Positions 17,141 through 25,884 of a DNA stretch of 64,000 nucleotides are shown piece after piece. Position 1 is the stretch's first letter, and every line of letters starts with the position of its first letter. The DNA lies in NCBI RefSeq assembly GCF_001523745.2, contig NZ_CP013387.1:372001-436000 (forward strand). Direction: 5' to 3'. Origin of the DNA: Burkholderia mayonis (GTDB lineage: Bacteria > Pseudomonadota > Gammaproteobacteria > Burkholderiales > Burkholderiaceae). A model generated the notes under the pieces. That model searched no databases. It had not been told where the DNA came from and saw only the letters and a list, made by a program, of their open reading frames with translations. The translations under genes and the position numbers were made by a program.

Positions 17141-18331
17141 ATGAACGACGCACGCTTGACCGAGGTCGACGACCTTGCCCCCCTCGCCGACGCGCTGCGC
17201 GAGATCCGCCATCGCATCCACCGTCATCCGGAGCTCGCGTACGAAGAGATCGAGACGGCCGCGCTCGTGGCCGACAAGCTCGAGGCGTGGGGCTGGCAGG
17301 TGACGCGCGGCGTCGGCGAGACGGGCGTCGTCGGCACGCTGCGCGCGGGCGACGGCGCGCGCAGCGTCGGCGTGCGCGCGGACATGGACGCGCTGCCGAT
17401 CGTCGAGGCGACCGGGCTGCCGTACGCGAGCGCCGTGCCCGGCAAGATGCACGCGTGCGGCCACGACGGCCACACGACGATGCTGCTCGGCGCCGCGTGG
17501 CGGCTCGCGCGGACGCGCAATTTCTCCGGCACCGTCCATCTGTATTTCCAGCCGGCGGAAGAGCACGGCGTCGACAGCGGCGCGAAGAAGATGATCGACG
17601 ACGGCCTCTTCGAGCGCTTCCCGTGCGACGCGGTGTTCGGGATGCACAACCATCCGGGCGTCGAGCCGGGCGTGTTCCTGATGCGGCGCGGGCCGTTCAT
17701 GTCGGCGGGCGACAAGGCGGTGATCGAGATTCACGGCGTCGGCGGCCACGCGGCGCGGCCGCATCTCGCGGTCGATCCGATCGTCGTGGCGGCGAGCATC
17801 GTGATGGCGCTGCAGACGATCGTCGCGCGCAACGTCGATCCCGCGCAGCCCGCCGTCGTCACGGTCGGCTCGCTGCACGCGGGCACCGCGAACAACATCA
17901 TTCCGAACCGCGCGCGGCTCGAGCTCTCCGTGCGCTCGTTCGACCCGGCGGTGCGCGCGCTGCTCAAGCGCCGCATCGCCGAGCTCGTCGAATCGCAGGC
18001 GGCGAGCTACGGCGCGAAGGCGAGCGTCGAGTACATCGAAGGCTATCCGGTCGTCGTCAATTCGGATGCCGAAACCGACTTCGCCGCGCAGGTCGCGAAG
18101 GAGCTGGTCGGCGAGCGGAACGTCGTCGAACAGGCCGACATCCTGATGGGCAGCGAGGACTTCGCGTTCATGCTGCAGCGGCGACCGGGCGCGTTCGTGC
18201 GGCTCGGCAACGGCGCGGGCGCGGACGACGGCTGCATGCTGCACAACCCCGATTACGACTTCAACGACCGCAATCTGGCGATCGGCGCGGCGTTCTGGGC
18301 GCGGCTCGTCGAGCGGTATCTTGGGCGGTAG
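17141..18331 (+). CDS. M20D-family amidohydrolase (hippurate hydrolase-like)
   Basis: Cytosolic dinuclear metal amidohydrolase of 396 residues that releases an amino acid from an N-acyl or amide conjugate. Metal-binding residues are visible in MHACGHDGHT (H104, C106, H108), FQPAEE (E140/E141) and MHNHPG; the dimerisation lid contains GVGGHAARPH. The ATG at 17141 follows GGAG by 7 bases and gives the family-typical length; a longer frame from 17021 overlaps the promoter and is rejected. Expression is probably controlled by the divergent LysR protein. No transporter is in the unit. Confidence 0.9.
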   Translation: MNDARLTEVDDLAPLADALREIRHRIHRHPELAYEEIETAALVADKLEAWGWQVTRGVGETGVVGTLRAGDGARSVGVRADMDALPIVEATGLPYASAVPGKMHACGHDGHTTMLLGAAWRLARTRNFSGTVHLYFQPAEEHGVDSGAKKMIDDGLFERFPCDAVFGMHNHPGVEPGVFLMRRGPFMSAGDKAVIEIHGVGGHAARPHLAVDPIVVAASIVMALQTIVARNVDPAQPAVVTVGSLHAGTANNIIPNRARLELSVRSFDPAVRALLKRRIAELVESQAASYGAKASVEYIEGYPVVVNSDAETDFAAQVAKELVGERNVVEQADILMGSEDFAFMLQRRPGAFVRLGNGAGADDGCMLHNPDYDFNDRNLAIGAAFWARLVERYLGR

Positions 18332-18507
18332 GCGGGCGGTGGACTGGCGGTGGGCTGGCTCTGCGATGGGCGCCGCGGTTGGCGGCGGGGTGTGAGCCGT
18401 CCACCTGTGTGTCGATGTTGCCGGCCCGGCGCCCGGCGGTAGCGTTGGCGCGGGACGTCAGGCGGAGAGCGGCAAGCAGCTTGGGGAGCAAAACGGGAAG
18501 CTGCCAA

Positions 18508-18591
18508 GCAACGAGCAACGAGCAACGAGCAACGAGCAACGAGCAACGGGCAACGGGCAACGAGCAACGGGCAACGGGCAACGGGCAACGG
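18508..18591. repeat. 7-bp tandem repeat, 12 copies
   Basis: Twelve uninterrupted units of GCAACGR (GCAACGA seven... GCAACGG variants interspersed: units 1-5 and 8 end in A, the rest in G). The array lies between the convergent amidohydrolase and TetR genes. The period is not a multiple of 3, so it is unlikely to be coding. Such 7-mers are typical of the variable-number repeats of this species group. Confidence 0.95.
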
Positions 18592-18626
18592 GCGCAAAAA
18601 TCCGCGCCGTCCGCCCCGCCCCCGGC

Positions 18627-19343
18627 CTAAGCCTGTTCCAGCGCCCCCGGCGAACGCGCGCCGCAAGCGCGCAGAATCAGCCGCACGACCTCTTCCGTCG
18701 TCTTGTCGAACGCCTTCGCCGACAACGCGCGCTTGCCGGACAGCGCGACGATCTGCGCGTCGAAGTCCGCGTAGTGCTGCGTGGCCGCCCAGATCATGTA
18801 GAGCAGCGTTTTCGGCTCGACCGGCTCGACGAGCCCGCGCGCGATCCAGCGCTCGATCAGCGCAATTCGCGTATCCATCCACGGCTTCACGCGCTCGAGC
18901 AGCAGATCCTGCATGTGTTCCGCGCCGCTGATGATCTCGTTCGCCCACACCTTCGAGCCGAGTGGCCGCTTGTACGACAGCGCCATCTTCGCGCGCACGT
19001 ATCCGCCGAGCGCGGCGACCGGATCGTCGCCGACGTCGAAGCTGTCCGCGGCGCTGTGCCAGTCCTCGAGCAGGTCGTCGAGCACGCGCCGGTACAGCGC
19101 GAGCTTCGTCGGGAAGTAATAGTGCAGGTTCGCCTTCGGCAGCCCGGCGCGCTCGGCGATCAGCGCGGTGCTCGCGCCCTCGAAGCCGCGCTCGGCGAAC
19201 ACGGCCTCCGCGCATGCGAGCAGGTGCGCTTCGTTCAGCTCGCGGATGTGCGCCTTGCGCGCGCGGCTCGGCGTGCGCGCCGCGTTCGTCCGGGCGCGCG
19301 GCGCGGGCGCGTCGGGGGGCGTCGTCGGATCGTCGTGTTGCAT
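18627..19343 (-). CDS. TetR-family regulator, RutR-like
   Basis: 238 residues. A basic, proline-rich N-terminal tail of about 30 residues precedes the TetR helix-turn-helix (IRELNEAHLLACAEAVFAERG to GLPKANLHYYFPTKLALYRRV). The C-terminal half matches the RutR/YcdC ligand-binding domain (WANEIISGAEHMQD, LLYMIWAATQHYADF). RutR proteins sense pyrimidines; other members control purine or amine catabolism. No catabolic operon adjoins it here. A RutR-like palindrome lies upstream at 19498-19515. Confidence 0.87.
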   Translation of the reverse strand: MQHDDPTTPPDAPAPRARTNAARTPSRARKAHIRELNEAHLLACAEAVFAERGFEGASTALIAERAGLPKANLHYYFPTKLALYRRVLDDLLEDWHSAADSFDVGDDPVAALGGYVRAKMALSYKRPLGSKVWANEIISGAEHMQDLLLERVKPWMDTRIALIERWIARGLVEPVEPKTLLYMIWAATQHYADFDAQIVALSGKRALSAKAFDKTTEEVVRLILRACGARSPGALEQA

Positions 19344-19469
19344 GGCGTGCGCTCGGTGGATGGCGGCAACCGGAGGCCGTCATTGTAGACGCCGCGGCCG
19401 CCGGCCGACGCATCGCGGATCGCTGGCGGCCGTTCCGCCGCGCATAAACGACACGTTTTTTTTAATCCA

Positions 19470-19515
19470 TTGAATTCACGGCGCCAATGCGCTATAACCT
19501 GACCATTCGGACAGG
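19470..19515 (+). promoter_or_regulatory. Rightward promoter with RutR-like operator, no evident gene downstream
   Basis: TTGAAT (19470-19475), a 17-base spacer and TATAAC (19493-19498) form a good sigma70-type promoter pointing right. An imperfect palindrome, CCTGACC-ATTC-GGACAGG (19498-19515), covers the expected start point and resembles the RutR consensus TTGACCA-N2-TGGTCAA in its left half and spacing. The next 130 bases carry no convincing reading frame, and the following gene is on the other strand. The whole 19344-19651 gap (308 bases) has no gene. Confidence 0.45.
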
Positions 19516-19651
19516 ATTCGATCGGCGAGCGGCGCTGCTTGATAAAGCAAAACAAAGATAGGGCCGTGCAGGCGCCGCCGCACCGTTCTGGCCGAAGATG
19601 ACGTCGGAGAGTGCGCGCTTGGGGGCAGGGGCGGTCCCCAAGCGCGCCATG

Positions 19652-20437
19652 TCATCCGCGTCGCGCGACGAGTTGCGACACGGTCTGCGCGGCTTCCAGC
19701 AGCGGGTCGAGGAACGTCTTCACCATCTGTTTCGCGGAGTGCCGCTGCGCATTGCCGCTGATGTTCATCGCGGCGATCACGTGCCCGCGCCGGTTGCGGA
19801 TCGGCGCCGACAGCGAAATCAACCCGGCTTCCAGTTCCTGATCGACGATCGCCCAGCCCTGGCTGCGCACCTGCGCGATTGCATCCTTCAATGCGGCAGG
19901 GTCGATGAGCGTGCGGGGCGTGTACGCGCGCAGCGTGCTCTGCGCGAGCGTGTCGTCGAGCGCGGCGTCGTCGAGCGACGCCAGCAGCACGCGGCCCATC
20001 GACGTGCAGTACGCCGGCAGCCGGCTGCCGATCGACAAATTGATCGTCATGATCTTGTGCGTCGGCACGCGCAGCACGTAGACGATCTCGGTGCGGTCGA
20101 GCACGGCCGCCGAGCAGCTTTCGTGGATGCGCGCGGATAGCTGCTCCATCACCGGTTCCGCGAGATTCCAGAACGGCATCGATGTCAGATACGCGAACCC
20201 GAGATCGAGGATCTTCGGGGTGAGGCGAAACAGGCGGCCGTCGGCTTCGACGTAGCCGAGCGTCTGCAGCGTCAGCAGGATGCGCCGCGCGCCCGCGCGG
20301 GTCAGGCCGGTCGCCGCCGCGACCTCGGTGAGCGTCTGCTCGGGATGTTCCGCGTCGAACGCGCGAATGACTGCGAGTCCCCGCGCGAAAGACTGGACGT
20401 AGGAGTCGCCTGGTTTTGCCTGAAATTCTGTGCTCAT
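19652..20437 (-). CDS. pcaR: IclR-family regulator, PcaR/PobR-like
   Basis: 261-residue IclR protein: N-terminal winged helix (VQSFARGLAVIRAFDAEHPEQTLTEVAAATGLTRAGARRILLTL) and C-terminal effector domain with the family blocks SARIHESCSAAVLDRTEIVYVLRV, GSRLPAYCTSMGRVLLA and GWAIVDQELEAGLISLSAPIRN. The sequence and its place, divergent from a 3-oxoadipyl-CoA thiolase gene, fit PcaR, the beta-ketoadipate-responsive activator of protocatechuate catabolism. The intergenic DNA carries sites close to the Pseudomonas PcaR consensus. Symbol assigned by family and context. Confidence 0.85.
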   Translation of the reverse strand: MSTEFQAKPGDSYVQSFARGLAVIRAFDAEHPEQTLTEVAAATGLTRAGARRILLTLQTLGYVEADGRLFRLTPKILDLGFAYLTSMPFWNLAEPVMEQLSARIHESCSAAVLDRTEIVYVLRVPTHKIMTINLSIGSRLPAYCTSMGRVLLASLDDAALDDTLAQSTLRAYTPRTLIDPAALKDAIAQVRSQGWAIVDQELEAGLISLSAPIRNRRGHVIAAMNISGNAQRHSAKQMVKTFLDPLLEAAQTVSQLVARRG

Positions 20438-20560
20438 GGCCGCTTGGAATAATGTGCAGCGGAGAAGATTAGCGCATGGGGTCGGGTTGCGCCAACCCGT
20501 GTCCCGCGTGGGCCGCGTGCTTGACGGGAGCCGGTGCGCTCCCTATGATCGCACGGAAAC

Positions 20561-20594
20561 GTTCGATTAACGATCTTAAGTTCTATTATCGAAC
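20561..20594 (+). promoter_or_regulatory. pcaF promoter with two PcaR-type sites
   Basis: A perfect inverted repeat, GTTCGAT at 20561 and ATCGAAC ending at 20594, brackets the region. Read on the minus strand, 20580-20594 is GTTCGATAATAGAAC, 13 of 15 identical to the Pseudomonas PcaR site as I recall it (GTTCGATAATCGCAC). The proximal site covers a -10 (TATTAT, 20584-20589) and the distal one a -35 (TTCGAT, 20562-20567), 16 bases apart. Confidence 0.65.
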
Positions 20595-20666
20595 AAATTT
20601 CGAGGCGAGCGGCGACGGTGGTTTCCGTCGCGTCGGCTCGCGTGATCAGATTGACCGGAGACGACG

Positions 20667-21869
20667 ATGACCGAAGCTTTTCTGTGCGACGCAATCCGCA
20701 CGCCCATCGGCCGCTATGGCGGCGTCCTGGCCCCGGTGCGGGCCGACGACCTCGGCGCGGTGCCGCTCAAGGCGCTCGTCGAGCGCAACCGCGACGTCGA
20801 CTGGGCCGCCGTCGACGACGTGATCTACGGCTGCGCGAACCAGGCCGGCGAAGACAACCGCAACGTCGCGCGGATGTCGCTGCTGCTCGCCGGCCTGCCG
20901 CTTGGCCTGCCCGGCGCGACGATCAACCGCCTCTGCGGCTCCGGGATGGACGCGATCGGCGTCGCCGCGCGCGCGATCAAGGCGGGCGAAGCGGGCCTCA
21001 TGATCGCGGGCGGCGTCGAGAGCATGAGCCGCGCGCCGTTCGTGACGGGCAAGGCGACGAGCGCGTTTTCGCGTCAGGCCGAGATCTTCGACACGACGAT
21101 CGGCTGGCGCTTCGTCAATCCGCTGATGAAACAGCAATACGGCGTCGATTCGATGCCGGAGACGGCCGAGAACGTCGCGACCGACTACCGCGTCAGTCGC
21201 GCCGACCAGGACGCGTTCGCGTTGCGCAGCCAGCAGAAGGCGGCGCGCGCGCAGCAGGACGGCACGCTGGCGCAGGAGATCGTGCCGGTGACGATTGCGC
21301 AGAGGAAAGGCGAGCCGGTCGTCGTGGCGCGCGACGAGCATCCGCGCGAGACGTCGCTCGACGCGCTCGCGAAGCTGAAGGGCGTCGTGCGGCCGGACGG
21401 CACGGTGACGGCGGGCAACGCGTCGGGGGTGAACGACGGCGCGTGCGCGCTGCTGCTCGCGAGCGAGGCGGATGCGCGGCGTCACGGGCTGGCGCCGCGG
21501 GCGCGCGTGCTCGGGATCGCGACGGCGGGCGTCGAGCCGCGGGTGATGGGGATCGGCCCGGCGCCGGCGACGCAGAAGCTGCTCGCGCGGCTCGGGATGA
21601 CGATCGACCAGTTCGACGTGATCGAGCTGAACGAGGCGTTCGCGTCGCAGGGGCTCGCGGTGCTGCGCCTCTTGGGCGTCGCGCACGACGATCCGCGCGT
21701 GAACCCGAACGGCGGCGCGATCGCGCTCGGACACCCGCTCGGCGCATCGGGCGCGCGGCTCGTGACGACCGCGATGTATCAGCTGCATCGCACGAACGGC
21801 CGCTATGCGCTGTGCACGATGTGCATCGGCGTCGGTCAGGGCATCGCGATCGCGATCGAACGCGTCTGA
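20667..21869 (+). CDS. pcaF: 3-oxoadipyl-CoA thiolase
   Basis: Thiolase of 400 residues that cleaves beta-ketoadipyl-CoA to succinyl-CoA and acetyl-CoA, the last step of the beta-ketoadipate pathway. Active-site Cys90 is in INRLCGSGMDAIG, the His in GHPLGASG and the second Cys in MCIGVGQG. The sequence VGGDNRN-type block appears as GEDNRNVARMSLLLAGLP, typical of PcaF. It is preceded by GGAGACGACG. The CoA-transferase genes pcaI and pcaJ are not beside it, so the pathway genes are dispersed. Divergent PcaR-like regulator. Confidence 0.9.
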   Translation: MTEAFLCDAIRTPIGRYGGVLAPVRADDLGAVPLKALVERNRDVDWAAVDDVIYGCANQAGEDNRNVARMSLLLAGLPLGLPGATINRLCGSGMDAIGVAARAIKAGEAGLMIAGGVESMSRAPFVTGKATSAFSRQAEIFDTTIGWRFVNPLMKQQYGVDSMPETAENVATDYRVSRADQDAFALRSQQKAARAQQDGTLAQEIVPVTIAQRKGEPVVVARDEHPRETSLDALAKLKGVVRPDGTVTAGNASGVNDGACALLLASEADARRHGLAPRARVLGIATAGVEPRVMGIGPAPATQKLLARLGMTIDQFDVIELNEAFASQGLAVLRLLGVAHDDPRVNPNGGAIALGHPLGASGARLVTTAMYQLHRTNGRYALCTMCIGVGQGIAIAIERV

Positions 21870-21907
21870 TCCGCGTCGTACGCCGAGCATCGCGCGGCAA
21901 TCCATAT

Positions 21908-21940
21908 GGCCCGCGCCCGCAAGCGCCCGGGCCGTTTTTC
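21908..21940 (+). terminator. Likely Rho-independent terminator of pcaF
   Basis: GGCCCG (21908-21913) pairs with CGGGCC (21928-21933), with further pairing inside the loop, followed directly by a T-rich run. It lies about 40 bases after the thiolase stop. Confidence 0.7.
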
Positions 21941-22535
21941 TTTGCACGCGCAGCGGCGCGCATCGCGAGCGCCGCCGCATCGGATGCATGACGGCGGCCG
22001 TCATGCAGTCGGGTCGAGTCGCGCCGCGCGCATCCCGCCCAAGATATCTTCCGCATTTCCCGGCGAATTCTTCAATATTCGCATGACGCCTTGATTGAAA
22101 AGGCAATTCCACATCGCCGGATAGATTTCGGCGAACCTGCATTGGCGCATGCCATACGCTTATCCCGGCATTCGAATCAAGCTCAGAATGTCGATCGATC
22201 TTATTTCTAATTCATGAATATTCGATCGACAAAACTCATGAAATAATTCATATCGGATTATTTGATGTCGATCATTAGAATCGGCATGGTTTGAGTGAAC
22301 ATTCAAATGTTGCGGGACCGGCAACGTCGACGAAAAGCAACGAAGGCAGCCCGTCCGAGAGGCTCCGGTTTGATGTGTGTCAACGCGAAATTCATCATCT
22401 CGTGCTTACCCCTGCGTGCCGGTTTTGCTGAACGGCTGCCGACAACGAGGTGCGAGCCGATCGAACGCCATTCGATCGATTTGGCTCGGCCGATGAAATC
22501 AATTAAAGGACATAGATCCAGCATTCGGAGCGCTC
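21941..22535. other. AT-rich intergenic region before chemoreceptor gene
   Basis: About 600 bases without a convincing gene. From about 22080 to 22310 the base composition drops to AT-rich, unlike the surroundings, with several short palindromes such as ATTCATGAAT (22210 area) and ATGAAATAATTCAT just after it. It should contain the chemoreceptor promoter. I did not find a clear sigma28-type (TAAA-N15-GCCGATAA) promoter. Confidence 0.5.
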
Positions 22536-24080
22536 ATGCGTAACAACCAACCCGTCACCCAACGCGAATTCGATTTTCCCGACGATGCGACCTTGATGTC
22601 GACGACCGATCCGCACGGCCGCATCACGTATGCGAACGCGACGTTCGTGCACGTCAGCGGCTTTTCGAGCGACGAGATCGTCGGCGACGCGCACAACGTC
22701 GTCCGCCATCCCGACATGCCGCGCGAGGCGTTCGCCGACATGTGGGCGACGTTGAAGCGCGGCGAGCCGTGGACTGCGCTCGTCAAGAATCGTCGCAAGA
22801 ACGGCGACCATTACTGGGTGCGCGCGAACGCAGTGCCCGTGATCCGCGGCGGGCGGACCCAAGGCTACATGTCGGTGCGCACGAAGGCCGCGCGCGGCGA
22901 GATCGCCGCCGCCGAAGCGCTCTATCGCGACTTCCGCGAAGGCCGCGCGGGCGGGCGGCGGTTCCACAAGGGCGTGATCGTGCGCAGCGGACTGCTGCGC
23001 GCCGTGTCGCTGCTGCAGACGATGTCGGTGCGCGCGCGCGTCCATCTGCCGATCGCCGTGCTGACGCCGGCGATCGTCGGCGCTGCGTGGGCGGCCGGCG
23101 TCACGGGCGCGCCGCTCGCGCAGCTCGCGGGCGCGACGTTCGGCGGCGCGGCGCTCGCCGCCTGGTGGCTCGACGCGCAGATCGCGCGGCCGCTGCGCAC
23201 GCTGCGTCGGCAGGCGCTCGACGTCGCGACCGGATCGAGCCGCCAGGGCGTCAACATGAACCGCGTCGACGAGATCGGGATGACGCTGCGCACGATCAAT
23301 CAGCTCGGGCTGATGTTCCGCTGGCTGATCGACGACGTGAGTGAGCAGGTGCTGACCGTGCAGCGCGCGATCAACGAGATCGCGCAGGGCAACAACGACC
23401 TGAGCGCGCGCACCGAGCAGGCGGCGACGAGCGTCCAGCAGACGGCCGCGTCGATGGCGCAGATGACGGCGACCGTGTCGAGCAACGCCGAGACGGCGAC
23501 GCAGGCGAACCGGCTGTCGGAATCGGCGAGCCATGCGGCGGAGCGCGGCGGCCAGGCGGTGCGCGAGGTCGTCAGCACGATGGGCGAGATCACCGAGAGC
23601 TCGCGGCGGATCGCTGAGATCATCGGCGTGATCGACGGGATCGCGTTCCAGACGAACATCCTCGCGCTGAACGCGGCCGTCGAGGCCGCGCGCGCCGGCG
23701 AGCAGGGGCGCGGCTTCGCGGTCGTCGCGGGCGAGGTGCGCGCGCTCGCGCAGCGCAGCGCGAACGCGGCGAAGGAGATCAAGGCGCTGATCGGCGCGAG
23801 CGTCGAGCGGGTCGAATCCGGCGCGCAGACCGTCGACTATGCGGGCAAGTCGATGGACGAGATCGTGTCGCAGGTGAAGCGCGTGTCCGATCTGATCGCC
23901 GAAATCAGCGCGTCGACGAGCGAGCAGAGCGCGGGCGTCTCGCAGGTCGATCACGCTGTCGTGCACCTCGACGACATCACGCAGCAGAACGCCGCGCTCG
24001 TCGAAGAGAGCGCGGCGGCGTCGGAGAGCCTGCGGCAGCAGGCGACGATGCTCGTCGAGGCGGTGGGGGTGTTTCGCTGA
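22536..24080 (+). CDS. Methyl-accepting chemotaxis protein with N-terminal PAS domain (Aer-like)
   Basis: Chemoreceptor of 514 residues. Residues of about 10-120 form a PAS domain (DATLMSTTDPHGRITYANATFVHVSGFSSDEIVG, NRRKNGDHYWVRANAVPV) of the FAD-binding Aer type. A short hydrophobic hairpin at about 165-212 anchors it, followed by a HAMP-like stretch (RPLRTLRRQALDVATG). The signalling domain spans about 255-510, with the tip IAFQTNILALNAAVEAARAGEQGRGFAVVAGEVRALAQRSA. There is no periplasmic sensor domain and no C-terminal NWETF-type CheR-docking peptide, both as in Aer. It probably signals energy state or redox to CheA. No che genes are adjacent. SD GGAG precedes the ATG. Confidence 0.92.
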   Translation: MRNNQPVTQREFDFPDDATLMSTTDPHGRITYANATFVHVSGFSSDEIVGDAHNVVRHPDMPREAFADMWATLKRGEPWTALVKNRRKNGDHYWVRANAVPVIRGGRTQGYMSVRTKAARGEIAAAEALYRDFREGRAGGRRFHKGVIVRSGLLRAVSLLQTMSVRARVHLPIAVLTPAIVGAAWAAGVTGAPLAQLAGATFGGAALAAWWLDAQIARPLRTLRRQALDVATGSSRQGVNMNRVDEIGMTLRTINQLGLMFRWLIDDVSEQVLTVQRAINEIAQGNNDLSARTEQAATSVQQTAASMAQMTATVSSNAETATQANRLSESASHAAERGGQAVREVVSTMGEITESSRRIAEIIGVIDGIAFQTNILALNAAVEAARAGEQGRGFAVVAGEVRALAQRSANAAKEIKALIGASVERVESGAQTVDYAGKSMDEIVSQVKRVSDLIAEISASTSEQSAGVSQVDHAVVHLDDITQQNAALVEESAAASESLRQQATMLVEAVGVFR

Positions 24081-24255
24081 GAGCGGGGCGTCTTTCGCCA
24101 CGCATCGATGCGCGAGGCTTCGCGCCACGTCGCGTGCGTCATGGCGGCGCTTCGCGCGCGTGGCGCGCGGATCGTCGTCATTCATTTGCGGGGCGCGCTC
24201 GTCGCGGATCGTCGAAATCCCGCGGTCATGGGGCTTTCACGGTTTCACGCATGCA

Positions 24256-24296
24256 AAAACAAAACGCCGCCGGGACGCGCAGTCCCGACGGCGTTT
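24256..24296 (-). terminator. Rho-independent terminator of gabD
   Basis: 15-bp stem with one mismatch (24262-24276 with 24282-24296) and 5-base loop. On the minus strand it is followed by a T-rich tail (A-rich on the plus strand at 24255-24261). It ends the leftward gabT-gabD transcript; the chemoreceptor gene ends convergently 180 bases away. Confidence 0.88.
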
Positions 24297-24324
24297 CGCA
24301 CGTTCACACCGCGCGCGTCACACG

Positions 24325-25794
24325 TCACACAGCGAGACACATGTACTTGATCACGACGTAGTCATCGATCCCGTAGTGCGATCCTTCGCGGCCGAGGCCC
24401 GACTGCTTGACGCCGCCGAACGGCGCGACCTCGTTCGAGATGATCCCGGTGTTGATGCCGACCATCCCGTATTCGAGCGATTCCGCGACGCGCCACACGC
24501 GGCCGATGTCGCGGCTGTAGAAGTACGCGGCGAGGCCGAACTCGGTGTCGTTCGCATGGCGGATCGCCTCGTCGTCGGTCGAGAACCTGAAGAGCGGCGC
24601 GAGCGGGCCGAACGTCTCGTCCTTCGCGACCTTCATGTCGGCCGTCACGCCCGTCAGCACGGTCGGCTCGAAGAAGCCGTGGCCGAGCGCGTGGCGCTTG
24701 CCGCCCGTCGTCACGCGCGCGCCCTTGCCGAGCGCGTCCGCGATGTGCGATTCGATCTTCTTCACGGCCGCTTCGTTGATGAGCGGCCCCTGGACGACGC
24801 CTGCTTCCGTGCCGAGCCCGACCTTCAGCTTCGCGACGGCGGCGGACAGCTTCTCGGCGAACGCGTCGTAGACCTTCTCGTGCACGTAGAAGCGGTTCGT
24901 GCATACGCACGTCTGCCCGCTGTTGCGGTACTTCGACGCGATCGCGCCGTCGACCGCCGCATCGAGATCCGCATCGTCGAACACGATGAACGGCGCATTG
25001 CCGCCGAGCTCGAGCGACACCTTCTTCACGGTCGGCGCGCATTGCGCCATCAGCAGGCGCCCGACGGGCGTCGAGCCGGTGAACGACAGCTTGCGCACGA
25101 TCGGGTTCGATGTCAGCTCGCCGCCGATCGCCTTCGGGTCGCCGGTGACGACGCTGAACACGCCGGCCGGCACGCCCGCGCGCTCGGCGAGCACCGCCAT
25201 CGCGAGCGCGGAGAACGGCGTCGCCTCGGCCGGCTTTACGACGATCGGGCAGCCTGCCGCAAGCGCCGGGCCGACCTTGCGCGTGATCATCGCCGCCGGG
25301 AAGTTCCACGGCGTGATCGCCGCGCACACGCCGACCGGCTCCTTCGTCACGACGATCCGCTTGTCGGCGGCGGGCGTCGGGATCGTGTCGCCGTACGCGC
25401 GCTTGCCTTCTTCCGCGAACCATTCGAGGAACGACGCCGCATAGCCGATCTCGCCCTTCGCTTCCGTGAGGGGCTTGCCTTGCTCGGTCGTCAGGATGAG
25501 CGCGAGGTCGTCCGCGTGCGCGACCATCAGGTCGTGCCACTTGCGCAGGATCGCCGCGCGTTCCTTCGCGGTCTTCTTGCGCCACGCGGGCCATGCGGCG
25601 TTCGCCGCGTCGATCGCGCGGCGCGTCTCGGCCGCGCCCATCGCGGGCACGGTGCCGATCGGCGCGCCCGTCGCCGGGTTGCGGACTTCGAAAGTCGCGC
25701 CGTCGTCGGCGGCCTGCCATTCGCCCGCGACAAACGCGCGCTTGCGCAGCAGCGCGGGATCTTTCAGTGCAAGGGTTTCGTGATCTGTACTCAT
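24325..25794 (-). CDS. gabD: NAD(P)-dependent succinate-semialdehyde dehydrogenase
   Basis: Aldehyde dehydrogenase of 489 residues, the second step of 4-aminobutyrate catabolism (succinic semialdehyde to succinate). The conserved set is intact: TPWNFPAAMITRK, GSTPVGRLL, catalytic Glu262 in LELGGNAPFI and catalytic Cys296 in NSGQTCVCTN. The C-terminal GVKQSGLGREGS matches GabD. It follows gabT by 90 bases on the same strand, and the pair is divergent from a GabR-type activator, which supports substrate assignment. Confidence 0.95.
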   Translation of the reverse strand: MSTDHETLALKDPALLRKRAFVAGEWQAADDGATFEVRNPATGAPIGTVPAMGAAETRRAIDAANAAWPAWRKKTAKERAAILRKWHDLMVAHADDLALILTTEQGKPLTEAKGEIGYAASFLEWFAEEGKRAYGDTIPTPAADKRIVVTKEPVGVCAAITPWNFPAAMITRKVGPALAAGCPIVVKPAEATPFSALAMAVLAERAGVPAGVFSVVTGDPKAIGGELTSNPIVRKLSFTGSTPVGRLLMAQCAPTVKKVSLELGGNAPFIVFDDADLDAAVDGAIASKYRNSGQTCVCTNRFYVHEKVYDAFAEKLSAAVAKLKVGLGTEAGVVQGPLINEAAVKKIESHIADALGKGARVTTGGKRHALGHGFFEPTVLTGVTADMKVAKDETFGPLAPLFRFSTDDEAIRHANDTEFGLAAYFYSRDIGRVWRVAESLEYGMVGINTGIISNEVAPFGGVKQSGLGREGSHYGIDDYVVIKYMCLAV

Positions 25795-25884
25795 CGTGTG
25801 TCGACCGTATGCGGAAACGATTGGCGCCGCCGGGCGCGGCGCGGCGATGCCGTGACGCGCGCGCGGCGGCGAAGACTCAGGCGC

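Noticed and set aside
18508..18591. Possible CRISPR array
   Set aside because: Units are contiguous 7-mers without spacers; a simple tandem repeat. The same holds for 33885-33975.
20646..22142. Long minus-strand frame opposite the thiolase
   Set aside because: Antisense shadow of pcaF with skewed composition and no start signal.
22295..22543. 82-codon frame before the chemoreceptor gene
   Set aside because: It overlaps the chemoreceptor start, lacks an SD and has no protein-like pattern.
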